A DNA stretch of 30,128 bases from NCBI GenBank assembly GCA_039030335.1, contig JBCCEJ010000071.1, positions 1 to 30,128 of the forward strand. The letters are read 5' to 3'. A program made the position numbers and the translations under genes. Below, piece after piece: positions 1 to 7,534 of the stretch. The stretch's first letter is position 1, and the number at the start of each line of letters is the position of its first letter. This DNA is from JBCCEJ01 sp039030335. GTDB lineage: Bacteria; Pseudomonadota; Gammaproteobacteria; HK1. Below the pieces are notes generated by a model. It made no database searches, had not been told where the DNA came from, and saw only the letters and a program-made list of their open reading frames with translations.

Positions 1-79
1 GGCAGGCCTCTAATGCTGAGCGCATGAGATCAACATTTCCGACGGCTTCAAATGTGTAGTCGAGGCCGCCATTCGTCAT
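1..79 (-). pseudogene. Class III alcohol dehydrogenase fragment, N-terminal part missing, runs off left edge
   Basis: Read on the minus strand from 79 down to 1, the frame gives MTNGGLDYTFEAVGN followed by VDLMRSALEAC. This matches the region around residues 230-260 of class III (glutathione-dependent formaldehyde) alcohol dehydrogenases, which have MTDGGVDYSFECIGN and an MRAALEAC segment. The similarity begins abruptly at the Met codon at 77-79. The codons before it (V-A-K-S-S and a Lys/Gln-rich stretch) do not resemble the family, and the other two minus frames contain early stops and no match. About 230 N-terminal residues, including the catalytic zinc site and most of the NAD fold, therefore appear to be absent. 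The remainder would lie beyond position 1. It is most likely a truncated remnant; a contig assembly junction is the main alternative. Confidence 0.7.
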
Positions 80-107
80 CGAACTTTTTGCCACAGTCCG
101 CTGGTTT

Positions 108-125
108 TGTTGCTTTTTTACAACA
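108..125. promoter_or_regulatory. Dyad TGTTG-N8-CAACA, copy 1
   Basis: This is a perfect inverted repeat with 5-bp arms TGTTG and CAACA around an 8-bp spacer (CTTTTTTA). An identical arrangement recurs at 175-192, centre-to-centre 67 bp away. It could be an operator for a dimeric DNA-binding protein. The run of T in the spacer might also suggest a terminator, but the T-run is in the loop rather than after the stem, so a terminator is unlikely. Confidence 0.4.
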
Positions 126-174
126 TTAGCGCGCCCGGAGTGGCTAACTGTGCCTCAGCTCCGCGCCTCAAAGG

Positions 175-192
175 TGTTGCGATTATGCAACA
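175..192. promoter_or_regulatory. Dyad TGTTG-N8-CAACA, copy 2
   Basis: The same 5-bp arms and spacer length as the dyad at 108-125 are seen here, with spacer CGATTATG. The innermost C and G also pair, giving a 6-bp stem (TGTTGC/GCAACA). It lies 33 bp past the aminotransferase stop. As a minus-strand hairpin it is not followed by a U-tract, so an operator is at least as likely as a terminator. Confidence 0.4.
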
Positions 193-224
193 AACTGCCC
201 CGGGAAGGGCATTTTGAGTGCTGG

Positions 225-1559
225 TCAGAGGCTGCCGATGGCCTCGTCGACCGCATCGCCGAGACGGCTGGTGATGAGTGCTACGTCGTCGTCGTCAATC
301 GTGAAAGGCGGCGCCAACATGACGTGGTTGCCACGCTGTCCATCGATGGTGCCGCCCATCGCGTAGCACATGAGCCCATGCCGTAGTGCCGCCGCCTTGA
401 CTCGCGCGTGCAGGTTCAGCGCGGGGTCGAACGGCGCCTTGGAAACCCGGTCAGCGACGAACTCGATGCCGTAGAACAGTCCGCGGCCGCGCACGTTGCC
501 GACGTGGGCGTGGTTGCCGAACCGGTCCTGCAGCGCCTCTTCAAGCCGCGCACCTTTGGCGCGTACGTTGGCCAGCAGGTCATCGCGCCGGATAACGTTC
601 TGTACAGCCAGAGCGCCCGCGCAGGCCGTCGTATGGCCCATGTAGGTGTGGCCGTGCTGAAAGAACCCCGATCCTTGCTCGATGGTGTCGTGCACGGTTG
701 CGCTGGTCAGCATTGCTCCGATCGGTTGATAGCCGGCGCCGAGGCCCTTGGCGATCGCGACGATGTCGGGCTCGATGCCTTCATCTGCATACGCGAAATG
801 CTGACCCGTGCGTCCCATCCCGCACATGACCTCGTCCAGAATCAGGAGGATGCCATACCGGTTGCACACATCGCGCACGCGCTGGAAGTAGCCCGGCACC
901 GGAGGGATGACCCCGGCCGTGGCGCCGCCCACGGTCTCGGCGACGAAACCGATGACCGATTCCGCACCCACCGCGACAATGGCACTTTCCAGCTCCGCGG
1001 CCAGCCTGTCGGCGTAGGCATCATCGGACTCGCCCTCGGCGCGATCACGGTAGGTATAGCAAGGGCTCACGTGGACAGCTGGAGCCAGCAGCGGCTCGAA
1101 CGGCTGACGGCGCCACGCGTTGCCGCCAACGGCGAGCGCGCCCAGAGTGTTGCCGTGATAAGACTGGCGGCGCGCGATAAACCGAGAGCGCCCCGGTTCG
1201 CCACGCTCGAGGAAATACTGCCGCGCCACTTTCAGCGCTGCCTCCATCGCTTCGGAGCCTCCCGAAACGAAGTACACGCGGTCCATCGCCCCGCCGCTCA
1301 TGTCGCACAGCAACGCCGCCAGTGCTTCGGCGGGCTGGCTGGTGAAGAAGCCGGTGTGCGCATATGGCAGCTCATCGAGCTGCGCATGGATTGCGGCCAC
1401 GACATCCGGATGGCTGTGGCCAAGGCACGAGACCGCCGCTCCCCCGGAGGCGTCGAAATAGGATCTGCCGTCGCTGTCGAATAGGTAGTGGCCTTCGCCC
1501 CGCACGGCCGTCGGTGGAGTGCTGGCGGAACTGCGGTGGAAGACGTGCGACCTCGTCAT
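225..1559 (-). CDS. Class III PLP-dependent aminotransferase
   Basis: This 444-residue protein has full family length and should transfer an amino group between an amine or omega-amino acid and a keto acid. Visible landmarks are the glycine-rich cofactor loop (SGGSEA, about 99-104), SYHGNTLGALAVGG (about 133-146), the PLP-ring aspartate in LDEVMCGMGRTG (D242) and the Schiff-base lysine in AIAKGLGAGYQP (K271). The ATG at 1559 is chosen because it overlaps the stop of the upstream hydroxylase by one base (TAATG), so translation is probably coupled. The extra 21 residues possible upstream lie inside that gene. The family includes omega-amino acid:pyruvate, diaminopelargonate and taurine transaminases, and the sequence alone does not fix the substrate. 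The hydroxylase partner suggests work on a hydroxylated amino compound or its precursor, which is an inference. Confidence 0.9.
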   Translation of the reverse strand: MTRSHVFHRSSASTPPTAVRGEGHYLFDSDGRSYFDASGGAAVSCLGHSHPDVVAAIHAQLDELPYAHTGFFTSQPAEALAALLCDMSGGAMDRVYFVSGGSEAMEAALKVARQYFLERGEPGRSRFIARRQSYHGNTLGALAVGGNAWRRQPFEPLLAPAVHVSPCYTYRDRAEGESDDAYADRLAAELESAIVAVGAESVIGFVAETVGGATAGVIPPVPGYFQRVRDVCNRYGILLILDEVMCGMGRTGQHFAYADEGIEPDIVAIAKGLGAGYQPIGAMLTSATVHDTIEQGSGFFQHGHTYMGHTTACAGALAVQNVIRRDDLLANVRAKGARLEEALQDRFGNHAHVGNVRGRGLFYGIEFVADRVSKAPFDPALNLHARVKAAALRHGLMCYAMGGTIDGQRGNHVMLAPPFTIDDDDVALITSRLGDAVDEAIGSL

Positions 1560-2215
1560 TACTGCCCGTGCTCCTCGAGCAGTGTTTCCAGCACCGACTC
1601 TTCGAACTTTATGCCGATACACCAGCGGTGGGTGTTCGAGTAGACCGCGTGCCAGAGCGGCGGCGTTTCGGTCAGATGGAACACGTTCAGGTAGCCGTTG
1701 CGGTCCATGATCTTGCGGATGCGGTTCTTCGTGTCGAAGTATTGGAACCAGGATTTGTTGTCCTTGGTCGTCTTGATCATGTAGACGCGCCAGCGCTTTT
1801 CTGGCTCCTCTGGCGGGTCTTCATAGTCCGTGTGCCATTCCTTGAACCCGCCTGGCGGATAGTAGAAATACCCGGACAGTCGCGCTTCGCCGTTGAATAC
1901 TTCCTCGATTTTCCGGGCGAGTGGCGAGCTGAGCGCCAGGTCCGCGTGCATCGACATGCGTCCCAGGTGCACCACCCACTGCTGGTCGTACTGGAATGCC
2001 CAGCCGCGGTCGAAGGACTGTTTGATTGGCGGTGGGGTGAAGCAGGTCTTACCGAGCTTCTTGATTTCGGTTGCGACGCCCGGCTGGTTGTTGAACAGAC
2101 TGCTCGCGGAACCCACGCGGGGAAGCTCCGAAGCGTTGAACTCATCCCAGATCGATTTCAGCTGCGGCACCGCATCGCAGCGAATTCTGTGCACAGTTGC
2201 GTCGGGTGTCGCCAT
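1559..2215 (-). CDS. Putative 2-oxoglutarate/Fe(II)-dependent hydroxylase
   Basis: This 218-residue protein appears to be a small double-stranded beta-helix oxygenase. It has an iron-binding HxD motif in EWHTDYED (H128, D130), a distal histidine in LWHAVYSN (H189), and an arginine eight residues later (R197) that could bind the 2-oxoglutarate carboxylate. GYFYYPPGGF just before HxD fits the strand seen in prolyl-hydroxylase-like enzymes. The ATG at 2215 is preferred over an upstream start at 2428. The 71 extra residues are basic and low complexity, and a TATAAT box lies at 2253-2258, inside them. The stop overlaps the aminotransferase start by one base. The substrate is unknown. Confidence is high that the gene is real and moderate for the oxygenase assignment, which rests on motif spacing. 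Confidence 0.75.
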   Translation of the reverse strand: MATPDATVHRIRCDAVPQLKSIWDEFNASELPRVGSASSLFNNQPGVATEIKKLGKTCFTPPPIKQSFDRGWAFQYDQQWVVHLGRMSMHADLALSSPLARKIEEVFNGEARLSGYFYYPPGGFKEWHTDYEDPPEEPEKRWRVYMIKTTKDNKSWFQYFDTKNRIRKIMDRNGYLNVFHLTETPPLWHAVYSNTHRWCIGIKFEESVLETLLEEHGQ

Positions 2216-2552
2216 CTTCGGTTTCGTCTGCCGGGTTCGGATGGGGAACCCAATTATACCTCGCACGCGAGACCCCTGGGCTGGAATTCCGACCTGCCTG
2301 CGCTCCAGTTTTGCGCGGTTCGTGCCGATGCCGGGACTGACGCGGCCGTGAATGTGCCGCAAATTTTGCCCTCGCCGTTGCGGCGGTAGCCGGCGCGCGC
2401 GCTTCGAGCGGGCGAACGGCGACCGCACCCACTATGCTTAATGACGGCAGTATTGGTCAGGTCCGAGGTGAGCAGATCGACGCTGAGATACGTCATGTCA
2501 GCACCGGTTCATGCGCCGTCGAGGGACAGACAGAGACAGGAGTTGCGAGCAG
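2216..2552. other. Divergent intergenic region between hydroxylase and glutamate dehydrogenase
   Basis: These 337 bp contain the minus-strand -10/dyad at 2253-2271 and the ribosome-binding site AGGAG at 2538-2542 for the glutamate dehydrogenase. I see no convincing plus-strand promoter hexamers and no small gene. Open frames here are short and arginine-rich, as expected for GC-rich non-coding DNA. Confidence 0.6.
2253..2271 (-). promoter_or_regulatory. Candidate promoter -10 with abutting operator-like dyad for the hydroxylase-aminotransferase pair
   Basis: On the minus strand 2258-2253 reads TATAAT, a perfect -10 box, 38 bp from the hydroxylase ATG, giving a leader of about 30 nt. One base upstream sits a 12-bp dyad (2260-2271) reading CTCGC-GT-GCGAG, inside the -35/-10 spacer where a repressor would block polymerase. 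No good -35 hexamer is visible at 17 bp, which suits an activated or regulated promoter. The call is based on motif reading only. Confidence 0.45.
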
Positions 2553-5500
2553 ATGTCGGAGTTACCACCCGGTTCCGAACCAACCGAACTGATGTCGTCG
2601 GAAGACCGTATCAAACGCGCTGCGAAGCGGGCTCGCAAGAGCTTGCAAGGCGACGGCCCCAGCGGCCCGGCTGACGTCGGAAACTTCGTCGAGTGCCTGT
2701 ACCGCGGTCTGGCAGACCGAGACCTCCGCACCCGGAACTACGAGGATCTGTACGGCGCTGCGCTGGCCGTTTGGCAGTTGCTCCAGACTCGCCGTGAAGG
2801 GCAGCCGATCGTCCGGGTCTACAATCCGGAGTTCGAGCAGTACGGTTGGCAAAGCACTCATACGGCTGTAGAGGTCGTGACGCGCGATATGCCGTTCCTG
2901 GTCGACTCGGTCCGAATGGCGCTGAACCGCGCTGGATTGACCCTGCACCTCGTCATTCATCCGGTACTCCACGCGGCTCGCGATGACGCGGGCAAATTGA
3001 CCGAGATCGGCAGCTGGCGGCCCGATATCCCGGACGGTTGCGCGGAAGCGGTCATGCAGTTCGAGGTCGACCGTGTAGTCGGCGCCGACGCGTTGGAAAA
3101 GCTGCGGGCCGATGTTACGGCCGCGTTGAACGATGTCGCGGCCGCCGTCGACGACTGGCCGCTCATGCAGGCGCGCCTCGACGCCATCATCGACGAGTGG
3201 GAAAGCCGGCCACCGCCGGTCGACCCCGAGCGGTTACGTTCTGCCCGTGCCTTTCTCGCATGGCTTGCCGACAACCACTTCACGTTTGTCGGCTATCGCG
3301 AGTACGAACTGGACGAAAGCACCGGCAAGACGGAACTGCGCTGGGGCCCTGGACCCGGCCTCGGCATACGCCGGGACACGCCACTCGGGCAGATCTCGGC
3401 GAGCTTTGCGGCGCTGCCGGACTCGGTGCGGGCTGATAGCGAAGACGGCGAGATTCTAATCGTCACGAAGTCGACGACGCGGGCGACCGTGCATCGACCA
3501 GGCTACCTGGACTACGTCGGGATCCGCCGCTTTGATGCCAATGGCAAGGTGATCGGCGAGCAGCGTTTTCTCGGTCTGTTCACCTCGGCCGCATACGCGT
3601 CGAGCGCCTTGCAGATCCCGCTGATCGCCGAGAAGGTTCAGGCCATTTTGGAAGGGGCTGGTTTCCCGCCGGCGTCCCACGCCCGCAAAGCGCTCCTTTA
3701 CATTCTGGAGAGCTACCCGCGCGACCTGCTGTTTCAGACCGAACGCGAGGAACTGTCGAGCGCGGCGATGGATTTGTTGCAGCTACAGGAACGCCAGCAC
3801 ATCCGTCTCATCGTACACGTCGACCGTTTCCGCCGGTTTGCGTCATGCATCGTCTACGTGCCGCGCGAACGGTTCAACACGGAGCGCCGTATTCTCGTCC
3901 AGACCCTGCTGGAACGGGAACTTGGTGGTACCGCCCACGACTTCACCGTGCAACTGGACAACTCAGTGCTGGCGCGGCTGTCATTCATCGTCCAGGTGGC
4001 GCCGGAATCGGCCCTCAATATCGACCGTGACGCAATTGAGACGCGGTTGCGCAAACTGCTGCGCGACTGGACAGACGACCTGCACGATGCGCTGGTGGAA
4101 CGTCTTGGCGAGGCACGGGGCGTCGAGCTTCGCAGGGCCTACGACGGAGCATTCGGGGCGCATTACCGCGAGTACTACACACCGCGGATGGCCGTTAGGG
4201 ACGTCGAGCACATGTGCGCGCTCGGCAATCGCGATACCAGCGACGGCGCGGTGGCGCTGGCTCTTTACCGGCCGCTGGAGTCGCCGCCCGAGGTGTTGCG
4301 TTTCAAGCTCTTCAGAGCGCATCAGGCCGCGCACCTGTCCGACACCCTGCCGATGCTCGAGAACATGGGGCTGCGCGTGACCGAGGCGCGGCAGAGTGAG
4401 ATCGTACGTCCCCTCGCGGGCAAGGTCTGGTTGTACGATTTCGAACTCCGCCATGACGTCGGCGACGCACTCAATTTCGATCCCGCGCTGCGCGAAGCCT
4501 TCGAGGAGACCTTCGCGCACATCTGGCACGGGTGGTCAGAAAACGACGGCTTCAACCGTCTCGTACTGACGGCGGGCCTGCGCGACCGCGAGATCACTGC
4601 CCTGCGTGCGTACTGCAAGTATCTGCGCCAGATCGGTGTGACGTATTCGCAGGCGTACATGGAGCAGACACTCGCGCAAAATCCCGTGCTGGCTGTGGCC
4701 CTGATCGAACTATTCAAGGCGCGCTTCGATCCGGCTACGGACGCCACGCTCCGGGACCAGCAGGCCCGGCAGTGCAGAGAAGATCTGCGCAATGGTCTCG
4801 AGAGCGTGGTGAGTCTCGATGAAGACCGCATACTGCGGGGCTTCATCGGCGTCATCGAAGCGACGCTCCGGACCAACTACTTCGTCGCAACCGACAGTTC
4901 CGACGCACCGCTCGCGTTCAAGTTCGACTGCGCCGCCGTGCCCGACCTGCCCGAACCGCGGCCACTTTATGAAGTGTTCGTCTACTCACCGCGCTTCGAG
5001 GGTATCCACCTGCGCGGCGACAAAGTGGCGCGTGGGGGGTTGCGCTGGTCTGACCGGCCGGAAGACTTTCGAACCGAGATCCTGGGGCTCGTAAAGGCGC
5101 AGATGGTCAAGAACGCCGTTATCGTCCCGATGGGCTCGAAGGGCGGTTTTGTACCGAAGCGGTTGAGCGATGCGGCCGGCCGCGACGCGATGCTGGCTGA
5201 GGGAGTGGCATGCTATGGCAGCTTTATCGCCGCACTGCTCAGCCTGACGGATAACCTCGACGGTGCGGACATCAAGCCGCCGTCGGGCGTGGTGCGTTAC
5301 GACGATGATGATCCCTACCTCGTCGTTGCCGCGGACAAGGGCACAGCGACCTTTTCAGATGAGGCGAACGAAATCGCCGTCGCGCAGTCGTTCTGGCTTG
5401 GAGATGCATTCGCGTCCGGGGGCTCGGACGGTTACGACCACAAGGGCATGGGGATCACCGCGCGCGGCGCCTGGGAATCGGTCAAGCGTCACTTCCGCGG

Positions 5501-7430
5501 TTTCGGCGTCGATACACAGTCGGAGACGTTCACCGTGGCCGGAATCGGTGATATGTCCGGCGACGTGTTCGGCAACGGGATGTTGCTGTCACCGCACATC
5601 GCGCTCGTCGCAGCCTTCAATCACATGCACATCTTCCTCGACCCGACTCCCGACACCGAAGCCGCCGCGGCCGAACGCGCGCGTCTGTTCGCGATGCCAC
5701 GCTCCAGCTGGACGGACTACGATGAGTCGTTGATCAGCGCGGGCGGCGGTATCTTCGCGCGCAGTGCCAAGTCGATCGACGTGACGTCCGAGGTGGCTGC
5801 CGCATTGGGCATCGAGCCGCGCAGCATGACGCCCGCCGAACTCGTTTCAGCGATCCTGGCAGCACCGGTCGACCTGCTTTGGAACGGTGGAATCGGCACC
5901 TACGTGGCTGCCGACGGCGAAGCGGACATCGAAGTGGGCGACCGTGCCAATGATGCCGTGCGCGTACGGGCATCCGCGCTCCGGTGCAAGGTCGTCGGGG
6001 AAGGCGGCAACCTGGGCTTGACCCAGGCGGCGCGCATCCAGTTCGCCGAGCGTGGCGGGCGGATCTTTACCGATGCGATCGATAACTCGGCCGGCGTCGA
6101 CTGCTCCGACCACGAAGTCAACATCAAGGTGGTTTTGGCGAGCGCCGTAAACCAGGGAGACATGACGGCCAAGCAGCGTAGTGCGCTACTCGCTTCGATG
6201 ACCGACGAGGTGGCGGCTCTGGTGCTGCAAAACAATTATCAGCAGACCCAGGCGCTACAGATCTCGCTCGCGCAGGCGCCGGCGATGCTCGACGTGCATG
6301 AGCGACAACTGGTCGCGCTGGAACGCGATGCAGGGCTCGATCGGCGTATCGAGGGTTTGCCGGCTGGCGACATCCTACAGGGTCGCCGCAATGCTGGTTT
6401 GGGCTTGCACGCGCCGGAACTTTCGGTGCTGATGGCCTACACGAAGATCGAACTCTACCGTGGGCTGTTGGATTCGCCGTTTCCGGACTCGGCCGCGGCT
6501 GCCGCGACCCTGCACGCCTACTTTCCAGCCGTCTTGCAACGTGAGCATGCGGAGGCGATCGGTGAACATCGTCTGCGCCGGGAGATAGCGGCGACAGTGG
6601 TCGCCAATGAGCTCGTCAATCGACAGGGCGTCTCGTTCGTCTTCCGGCTCCAGGAGGAGGCCGGACAGTCGCCCGACCGGGTGGCTGGTGCCTATCTCGC
6701 GGCACGCGACATCTTCGCGATGCCCGCGTTCTGGAAGTCGGTGGAGGACCTCGACAACGTCGTCGACGTGACGGTGCAGACCGCATTGCTGCTACGCGCC
6801 CGGCGCCTCGTCGAACGGGCGTCACGCTGGTTGTTGCGCAGCAGCCAGGGGGCCCCTGATCCGGTCGTCCTCACCGCGCAGTTCGCCGTGCCTGCCGCGA
6901 CGCTGGCGGGCGGTTTGACTGAGCTGGTTTCGCCGCAGCAGGCCGAGCGTATGCACGCTGAAACAGCCGAGTGGGAGGCCCAGGGCGTGCCTGCGGAACT
7001 GGCGAGTCGGGCCAGTGCACTCGATGAGTTGCTGGCCGCCCTCGATCTCGCCGTTGTCGCGAAGCACACCGAGACCGATCTCAGCAACGCCGCCGCCAGC
7101 TATTTCGCGCTCGGTGAGCGCTTGAACCTCGGCTGGCTGCGCCACCAGGTCACCGCGCTGCCCCGGGACGACCGCTGGCAGTCCCTTGCCCGGTCGGCGT
7201 TGCGCGATGATCTGATGGGAGTGCAGGCAGAGGTAACCCGCGCGGTCCTCAAGCACCCGTCGGACGCGCCGGCCGCAGTGCGGGTGGACGCGTGGCTCGA
7301 GACCAATGCCGCTGCGTTAGGGCGCGCGCAGACCCTGCTCGGTGAGGTCACGGCGACTTCGTCACCTGATTTCGCGGTACTGTCGGTGGCGATGCGCGAG
7401 CTGAGAGCCCTGAGTCAGCTGGCTGACTGA
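2553..7430 (+). CDS. gdhB: NAD-dependent glutamate dehydrogenase, large (180-kDa) class
   Basis: This 1625-residue enzyme catalyses oxidative deamination of glutamate to 2-oxoglutarate and ammonium with NAD, a catabolic cytoplasmic role. Its length matches the roughly 1620-residue Pseudomonas enzyme. The catalytic core, about residues 820-1080, includes KVARGGLRWSDRPEDFRTE, the lysine-rich VKAQMVKNAVIVPMGSKGGF, and later the nucleotide-fold segments VAGIGDMSGDVFGNGML and KVVGEGGNLGLTQ. The long N-terminal region has the ACT-like/regulatory features of the class, beginning near TRDMPFLVDSVRMAL. The ATG at 2553 is chosen because AGGAG lies 10 nt upstream. The possible start at 2511 has no such site. 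The gene is divergent from the hydroxylase/aminotransferase pair, with which it shares glutamate and 2-oxoglutarate. The frame is intact throughout. Confidence 0.96.
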   Translation: MSELPPGSEPTELMSSEDRIKRAAKRARKSLQGDGPSGPADVGNFVECLYRGLADRDLRTRNYEDLYGAALAVWQLLQTRREGQPIVRVYNPEFEQYGWQSTHTAVEVVTRDMPFLVDSVRMALNRAGLTLHLVIHPVLHAARDDAGKLTEIGSWRPDIPDGCAEAVMQFEVDRVVGADALEKLRADVTAALNDVAAAVDDWPLMQARLDAIIDEWESRPPPVDPERLRSARAFLAWLADNHFTFVGYREYELDESTGKTELRWGPGPGLGIRRDTPLGQISASFAALPDSVRADSEDGEILIVTKSTTRATVHRPGYLDYVGIRRFDANGKVIGEQRFLGLFTSAAYASSALQIPLIAEKVQAILEGAGFPPASHARKALLYILESYPRDLLFQTEREELSSAAMDLLQLQERQHIRLIVHVDRFRRFASCIVYVPRERFNTERRILVQTLLERELGGTAHDFTVQLDNSVLARLSFIVQVAPESALNIDRDAIETRLRKLLRDWTDDLHDALVERLGEARGVELRRAYDGAFGAHYREYYTPRMAVRDVEHMCALGNRDTSDGAVALALYRPLESPPEVLRFKLFRAHQAAHLSDTLPMLENMGLRVTEARQSEIVRPLAGKVWLYDFELRHDVGDALNFDPALREAFEETFAHIWHGWSENDGFNRLVLTAGLRDREITALRAYCKYLRQIGVTYSQAYMEQTLAQNPVLAVALIELFKARFDPATDATLRDQQARQCREDLRNGLESVVSLDEDRILRGFIGVIEATLRTNYFVATDSSDAPLAFKFDCAAVPDLPEPRPLYEVFVYSPRFEGIHLRGDKVARGGLRWSDRPEDFRTEILGLVKAQMVKNAVIVPMGSKGGFVPKRLSDAAGRDAMLAEGVACYGSFIAALLSLTDNLDGADIKPPSGVVRYDDDDPYLVVAADKGTATFSDEANEIAVAQSFWLGDAFASGGSDGYDHKGMGITARGAWESVKRHFRGFGVDTQSETFTVAGIGDMSGDVFGNGMLLSPHIALVAAFNHMHIFLDPTPDTEAAAAERARLFAMPRSSWTDYDESLISAGGGIFARSAKSIDVTSEVAAALGIEPRSMTPAELVSAILAAPVDLLWNGGIGTYVAADGEADIEVGDRANDAVRVRASALRCKVVGEGGNLGLTQAARIQFAERGGRIFTDAIDNSAGVDCSDHEVNIKVVLASAVNQGDMTAKQRSALLASMTDEVAALVLQNNYQQTQALQISLAQAPAMLDVHERQLVALERDAGLDRRIEGLPAGDILQGRRNAGLGLHAPELSVLMAYTKIELYRGLLDSPFPDSAAAAATLHAYFPAVLQREHAEAIGEHRLRREIAATVVANELVNRQGVSFVFRLQEEAGQSPDRVAGAYLAARDIFAMPAFWKSVEDLDNVVDVTVQTALLLRARRLVERASRWLLRSSQGAPDPVVLTAQFAVPAATLAGGLTELVSPQQAERMHAETAEWEAQGVPAELASRASALDELLAALDLAVVAKHTETDLSNAAASYFALGERLNLGWLRHQVTALPRDDRWQSLARSALRDDLMGVQAEVTRAVLKHPSDAPAAVRVDAWLETNAAALGRAQTLLGEVTATSSPDFAVLSVAMRELRALSQLAD

Positions 7431-7445
7431 TCGGGCCGGGCAGGT

Positions 7446-7462
7446 GCGGCGCAAGGCGCCGC
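7446..7462. terminator. GC-rich hairpin between convergent genes
   Basis: A perfect 7-bp stem GCGGCGC/GCGCCGC with a 3-nt loop (AAG) lies 15 bp after the glutamate dehydrogenase stop, facing the convergent dehydrogenase gene that ends at 7535. There is no T-tract on either strand, so it may pause polymerase or protect the 3' end rather than act as a classical intrinsic terminator. Confidence 0.4.
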
Positions 7463-7534
7463 CACGCCCCGGGTTGTGTTCGAACCGACTACGCGCTCTC
7501 GGCGAAGCCGCCCTGGTTGGCGCAGCGGACCCGA

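Noticed and set aside
408..2389. Plus-strand open frames of 358 and 341 codons opposite the aminotransferase and hydroxylase
   Set aside because: They are shadows of genes with clear motifs on the other strand.
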